Assembly: GCA_004352715.1 (NCBI GenBank)
Contig: SCFE01000079.1
Span: 1,392,542-1,456,541 of the forward strand
Direction: 5' to 3'
Source of the DNA: Hofstenia miamia
Lineage: Eukaryota > Xenacoelomorpha > Acoela
DNA: 64,000 bases
Part shown: one piece after another, positions 58,772 to 64,000 of the stretch
Layout: every line of letters begins with the position of its first letter
Position numbering within the stretch: the stretch's first letter is position 1
Translations under genes and position numbers: made by a program
Notes under the pieces: generated by a model
The model's database searches: none
What the model was told of the DNA's origin: nothing
Seen by the model: only the letters and a program-made list of their open reading frames with translations

Positions 58772-60720
58772 AAAACCGCATTGTACAGTTGCTTGTGCTC
58801 TATTTTCTGTTGTAATTGAATGCTCTAACACCATACCCAAACTACATGTATTATAAATTTGTAAACAAAGCACATCTAACATTTTCAATTTGAACGGGTA
58901 AAATATTTTATGCATTTCATTTGTAAAAAAATCCAGTTACATTTCTTTTCATAATGTTTTTATTTTACAATCAGTATTCGGGTTTAGCAGTTTTCTAAAT
59001 CAGAGCATATCAACTGAAATCAATTATACAAATAAAATCACACCAATTGATTTGAAATCAAAATTTCAAGATCATAATATCAACTATGAAATCGGCAAGT
59101 AAGCATTTAGGTAATATTAGTTAAGTTCTTTTCTCATTTTTTCAGTAAGATCAAATTTTTAACTTTCTATAGTTTCTCTATCTTAAGTGAAATGCTGAGT
59201 GTTTTAGTTACTATAGCCACTGTTCCTGCAAATGAGAATAGAAAACAAAAATCAACATCCACCTCGCTTAGTTTTGCTAATTAGATTAATCAATAATTTT
59301 CAAGAGGAAAAGCAAGTGTAATAAATTCCTAAATATATCCCACTTTTATATGTTTAGTAAAATTGTTTTTCAAAAAATCAAATATATTTACAGCATCTGA
59401 TTGGGATCAATAAAATATGTATTAACTATTAAAAAGCAAAGGTTTGCAATACCAATTATTCATAGGTTACCGAATAGCTTTGATGTTTATTTATGTATGT
59501 CAAATTCATAAATTATTTAAATGGCGGCTTATTATGTAAATAATTAATGATAGCACTTTTTGTATTCATCGAAAAGTATGAACTATTACTGGTATTGACA
59601 TTTTCTTTTAATAATTTCTTATATTGATAAATATGAAAAAGAACACATCAAATGTGTCATTCAATAATATAGTTTACTCATTTTTAAGAATACCATCAAA
59701 TTCTTTGTAAACTTCACATATTTTACTCATGGGATACAAAACTGTTATATTATAAGAAGAATAAAAAAATCATCAATGAATGACACATTCAAGCTTACAT
59801 TTGAATATGCATAAAGTTGCCTCGATTTGCCTCTTTCCTGTTTTCAAATATTACCATAATGAAATTTTTCGATAACGTTATTTTCAGTTTCTTCATGGTT
59901 ACAGTTGATACGTGCTTGATTCAGCCCCGTCTATTCTGCCCATTTCTTGGAATATCATCTGCTTGATATTGCTTGTGCGAAATCATATTCTTTAAGATTT
60001 CTATATAACGAAAATGCGTATCAATTGTTCAAAATAAAACTGTATACAAATAACTTCACAGCATCACTTAGAAAATTACATCAACACCTACATTTAGAGG
60101 TGGAAATTGGTCGAAGTTTAAACATAAACTTAGCACAGCAGTTTCAATTTTAGTCTATATCAACTCAAAATGATAATAAAGAAATGTCCTTCCCTCAATT
60201 CTATTTAACTTTTCCAATCTAGTTACAGCTTTGTCTTTATGATAATATAAAAGATTTGTAAATCTAAATTTAGCTACCATCTTAAAATAGTCTGGTTGAC
60301 TTTATAACATAATTGGGTAACAAATTGGATGTAACTTTTTAAAATGTTTACAAAATTAGATAGCTATTTCTTTTGAACGTGTGACAAGTGCTTACTTAGT
60401 GAATTTCTCATTAGTTCCAATCATTTGATGGTTAATTATTTTCTTTATACTTTTTTGCCAAACATTTACTTTAAATATTTTAATAGTCTACTTATATATT
60501 TACAAACGCTCTTTCTCTCAAGATTGTCCATCGTGAAGTTATTCATCAATTATTAAGTGAGCAAAATGAACAACGATGTAAAAATAATGACATTCCCATC
60601 AGTTTCTTAACAGATTTCTTGGAAATGCAAAGGAAATGCGCAATTTTACATTCCACGAAAACATAATATGAATTTTGTGATGATTTAAAAAAAGATTTTG
60701 CAATAATATAAAAAATTGCT
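55725..60720. other. Gene-poor stretch
   Basis: No supported gene. A 162-N gap lies inside a TA array (58579-58740). Less AT-rich words at 56320-56420 (CATCCCCTCAGAATCACCACCCTGG) end before GTAACC and might be an exon, but they are too short to support. The frame at 59947-60153 has no motif. Confidence 0.4.
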
Positions 60721-60726
60721 AGGAAA

Positions 60727-60732
60727 TTTATT
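60727..60732 (-). promoter_or_regulatory. Polyadenylation signal of the receptor gene
   Basis: TTTATT on the plus strand is AATAAA on the coding strand, about 32 bases after the stop at 60764. This implies a very short 3' UTR. Confidence 0.5.
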
Positions 60733-60763
60733 CAATTGAATAATAACTTAAAAAACATTACTA

Positions 60764-61838
60764 TCAAGTGCCGTATCCTGATAAAAGTGCCGCATATTTT
60801 CCGAAATATATTAGGCAAGAAATGAAGTAGCAGCATGGGAAAACTCTTCTTGAGTATTCATCTATGGTTCTAGGACTAATTTTGATTAAGGTCTTATTTA
60901 TAGTCTTTGAGAGATCTATTAATACAGCTACGAACGGTTGCTTTGGTTGCATATTGCTTTCGTCGTAATATTTGTGAACTACGTCAATGTACGACGTCAC
61001 AGCAAATTCAAAAAGTGCAGCAAAAACAAAAAGTGTTGATATGATAAAAAAGTAGTCTATTGCTTTAAGTTTTGATACTTTTGGAAGATCATCGTTTACA
61101 TCATACATGAGGGTTACAATACTTAATACACTGGTAACTGACAAAAAGGCGCGAACTGAGAGATCAGTGCTATCCATCCAAAACACACACCAGCTGAATA
61201 CTACGACCAGAATCGCGGGTACGTAGTTCTTAATTATGTAGTACTCCAGATTCCGTTCAAGAAAAAATTTAATTTCCAAATCACTGAAATTCCCTGTTGT
61301 AAATGATAGGATGTACTCTGAGATCTCATGACGTGAAAAAGTGAAACGAGGCATATCGAATTGCTTCGAGACGTTTACAGGATTAGTATGTGTCCATTTC
61401 AAAAACAGGTCATCAGTTGTGTATCCATATGTCTCAATCATCAATTTGCAAGACTGAGTGTCAAACGGATAGTTGGTCAAATCGATGACACATTTGGATA
61501 TCACTGTAGCTCGTGAGGAAAATAAAACATCCCCAGTGGAAGAAAGGCGAAGTAAGACATTAGGCACCATTGTACAATGTTTTTCTTCTTTTAGGCTATT
61601 GGGGAAATAACTATCCGGTATCCAAATTTTTTCCATGAATTCGTGACTGAGCGCTATTCGACTTGCAGTGTTATTGTTGTTGTCATTGTACTTGAGCCTA
61701 GAATCATGCCATGCTTGGCGGATGTTGAAGTCTACCCTAAATTAAGGATTCAGTAAATTTATTCAATTAATCAATGAACATACATTAACTAAATTGCCCC
61801 ACAACCTATACTTACTCCGTTTTAAGTGCAGATAACGA
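60764..61838 (-). CDS. Cys-loop ligand-gated ion channel subunit (GABA/glycine-receptor type), C-terminal part
   Basis: Exon 61736-60764 opens VDFNIRQAWHDSRLKYN. Loop A is IWIPDSYF. The signature Cys-loop CVIDLTNYPFDTQSC has 13 residues between its cysteines. GNFSDLEIKFFLERNLEYYI leads into M1 (YVPAILVVVFSWCVFWMD), M2 (LSVRAFLSVTSVLSIVTL), M3 (KAIDYFFIISTLFVFAALFE) and M4 (PCCYFISCLIYFGKYA), ending SGYGT. A 23-base exon at 61816-61838 (SLSALKTE) with donor GTAAGT joins in frame across a 79-bp intron. Together they give about 331 residues. The first part of the ligand-binding domain and the signal peptide are upstream. There is no second Cys pair, so it is nearer GABA-type than glycine-type. 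M2 lacks the cation-channel Glu at -1' but also lacks the usual Pro-Ala-Arg, so ion selectivity is open. The M3-M4 loop is only about 50 residues. Confidence 0.93.
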
Positions 61839-63149
61839 CTATGATGCATTGAATTTCGACACATTTCATATTGGAATCATTTGTAAAAGATTTTATATAC
61901 ACAAATAAATAATACGAATGTCTACTCTTGTCTGAAATTTTGTAAATTTCAAGTAATTGCCTGGAATTACCAATGCCCTGATATATAAAATTTAATGTAG
62001 ATTATATTTACAGAAAAAAAAAATTTCTCTACAAAATCGAGACGACACATTTCTTAGCATGGGAAACAGCAAGAAAATATTTCATATAATTTTTTTATAT
62101 TAATCAAATGCAATAAGATGGGGAAGTTTCAATCGAGAGTTGCGATTTTGATAATATTTTATATAGGATCAGAACTCAAGCCGATATTAATTGTTATTTA
62201 TATTTTCACATCATTGAACAACACCATAACATCTATCATTGGAAATATTAAATACCCTTCTCTTACTAGAGTACACATTTGTTAACTGGAATAAATGCTT
62301 CGTTACTTCAAATCGCTTTCCCCATTGAAAAAATATGAGCCTACTCATGACGTGTTTTCAGTGCTTCCAGAAGAAAATTTATATCCTAGTGTTGCAGTCT
62401 TAGGAAAAAACTTTCCCTTTGAAGATTCATAATTAATAAATGAGACTGCAAAAAAATTTTTTTTCCATTATTGTATGGGATACACGTTTCTAGTTTATAA
62501 GCACTTTTTGCCTTGCAAATTTATGATTACGCCCTCGAGTGTTGTGGAGTGCAACTATAAATGTTAAGGTAGATTTCTCTCTTTTTTATATTGTAACATG
62601 TACATGTGCAATAATTTTTCACTGCTTATATATATATGACGTGTATGAATGGTTTTGGAGGCCAATTTGCATTAAATAGATTCAGTGTTGGATAAATTTT
62701 GAAAAATTATCACACTTTTGCAATATATTTAAGAAACTCAGCTGAGGAAACAGCAATTTAATATTATTATGACAGTTATGGAATTGTTTTGATGACAATT
62801 TGATTAGTTATTGACAGGTAAAACTTTGAGAAAAAGATTCTACCTTGAAATCTAATTTTGACGTCAACTTTTCCCTTCAGCAGTAAAACTGTAAGTTCGA
62901 AACATCCGCTATTCATTGATCTCACAACAAGATAAATAGAGATGAATTGAGTTCGACTTCCGTATTATGCGAAATTAATTGAGGATATATTTACGATAAG
63001 CAATATTTGACAGCCAAAATGTTAGTCACTTTCCAAGAATACCCGAAAGTTATTGGAAATATTGAAAATTTTATCATGGTAGTGGAATTTTTTGAAACTT
63101 TAGACTTATTTGCATTTAAAGTTAAGTTGGTAATCACTAATTGCATGCA
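61839..63149. other. Upstream of the receptor fragment, exons not found
   Basis: The missing N-terminal exons of the receptor should lie here or beyond the window on the minus strand, but I could not identify one with confidence. Confidence 0.4.
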
Positions 63150-63330
63150 CCAAGGGTCTACTTAATCACGGACTGGTGATTTGCTGTACAAAAACAAAGA
63201 GAAATGTAATGAATACTTTTGAAAATAGTGGATTCCAAAGTGTTCAAATGAAAAATTTTGGAAAATTTTTGTTCATCTCTGTAGTATCTCAAATATATAT
63301 TTGCATCGAAACAAGCAGAAAGTAAATTAT
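63150..63330. repeat. Dispersed repeat, copy 2
   Basis: Matches 38036-38230 in the same orientation: AATCACGGACTGGTGATTTG, then TGTACAAAAACAAAG, and later ATTTGCATCGAAACAAGCAG. Divergence is moderate, so it is an old repeat family. Confidence 0.5.
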
Positions 63331-63978
63331 TATTTTTATTGCAATGGTTTGATAAACAAATTGAAGAGGTTATACAAGTAATGAAGACTAGTATATTTTT
63401 AAAAAGGCTGAATCTCAGAGAAAAAAACGTATGTATTTTTCTGCTGGTGTGACACAACGTTTTATTATTAATGTGTTTTAAATAATTGATTTTAAATTGC
63501 CAAAATACTACTGGTTTCTATGAGTGACCTAATTACATTTTCACACTATACTTACTACTATAGAAGAAAGCGAAACGTTTCTGTGGACATAAAGCTGCTA
63601 AAGTTTTTTATTTCTTGCTTTTATGAATAAATTAGCTTGTTGAATCAAATATTTGTCTGGGATTTTGTGGACTCATTTAGCATATTTACAAAAATTCACT
63701 GAACCATGATTACAGTAAACTTTGTTGCAGCTTAAAATCTACTTAGTGAAATCATGTTTTGTTTCTTATTTGCTTAATGTATAATGTATTATAATCTTAG
63801 TTGAATGCAAGATTTTCTTTGTTTTTTTGGCTTTATTTGTTATTTTTGATAACCATTAATATCTTCTGTATTCCTATTTCCAAATCTGTTATTTTTCCCA
63901 AATGTGTGATCTTCCACAACCATCATGTTAATTTGTATATACAATAAAGAATTTAGTTTCAGTGTTGCTTATAAACAT

Positions 63979-64000
63979 GTATATATATATATATATATAT
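63979..64000. repeat. (TA)n array at window end
   Basis: At least 11 TA units run to the window edge. Confidence 0.9.

Noticed and set aside
58512-58915. Frames with repeated Tyr-Ile
   Set aside because: They translate TA microsatellites and N gap sequence.

Overview
This is a draft-assembly window from an AT-rich metazoan genome. The evidence is short multi-exon genes with GT-AG introns, a Cys-loop ligand-gated channel, and dense animal-type transposons (CR1/jockey-like and R4/Dong-like LINEs, a Penelope-like element, Tc1, hAT, a Helitron and long-TIR DNA transposons). There is no bacterial-style gene organisation. The mix fits an invertebrate such as a cnidarian, arthropod or other AT-rich lineage. 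I cannot name the species. Fifteen N gaps interrupt the window, and several are flanked by nearly identical sequence on both sides, which points to unmerged haplotypes.

Layout. 1-9.3 kb: the 3' part of an unrecognised host gene on the + strand, with eight small phase-consistent exons ending at 9278. An antisense LINE fragment sits in its largest intron. 9.8-10.8 kb: a dead Tc1 copy. 11-14.5 kb: no gene, perhaps very old retroelement debris. 15.5-16.9 kb: a LINE ORF1 with an SGNH/esterase-like motif and the likely start of ORF2. 16.9-17.6 kb: a 712-bp non-autonomous hAT element with a perfect 8-bp target duplication. 17.6-22.7 kb: gene-poor. 22.7-26.7 kb: a rearranged long-TIR DNA transposon set in TA repeats. 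26.9-30.5 kb: three orphan candidate coding pieces. 31.3-34.1 kb: a LINE 3' fragment, then Penelope-like pieces (GIY-YIG domain and terminal hairpin motifs). 35.5 kb: a hAT end. 36.4-37.0 kb: a Helitron 3' end with helicase C-terminus, followed by what looks like its empty site. 39.4-43.5 kb: a better preserved long-TIR transposon related to the one at 22.7 kb. 46.8-48.4 kb and 52.9-55.7 kb: two nests where R4/Dong-type LINEs adjoin CR1-like LINE 3' ends through (AAT)n arrays. 50.3-50.6 kb: tRNA-derived, SINE-like sequence. 60.7-61.9 kb: the C-terminal two thirds of a GABA/glycine-type Cys-loop subunit on the - strand.

Only two host genes are well supported, the 5' gene and the receptor, and they show no functional link. 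The most interesting biology is in the mobile elements: the repeated Dong-like/CR1-like junction at a leucine-coding TTA run, two diverged long-TIR transposons both inserted in TA arrays, a probably polymorphic Helitron insertion, and three copies of a hammerhead-like hairpin next to Penelope-like sequence.
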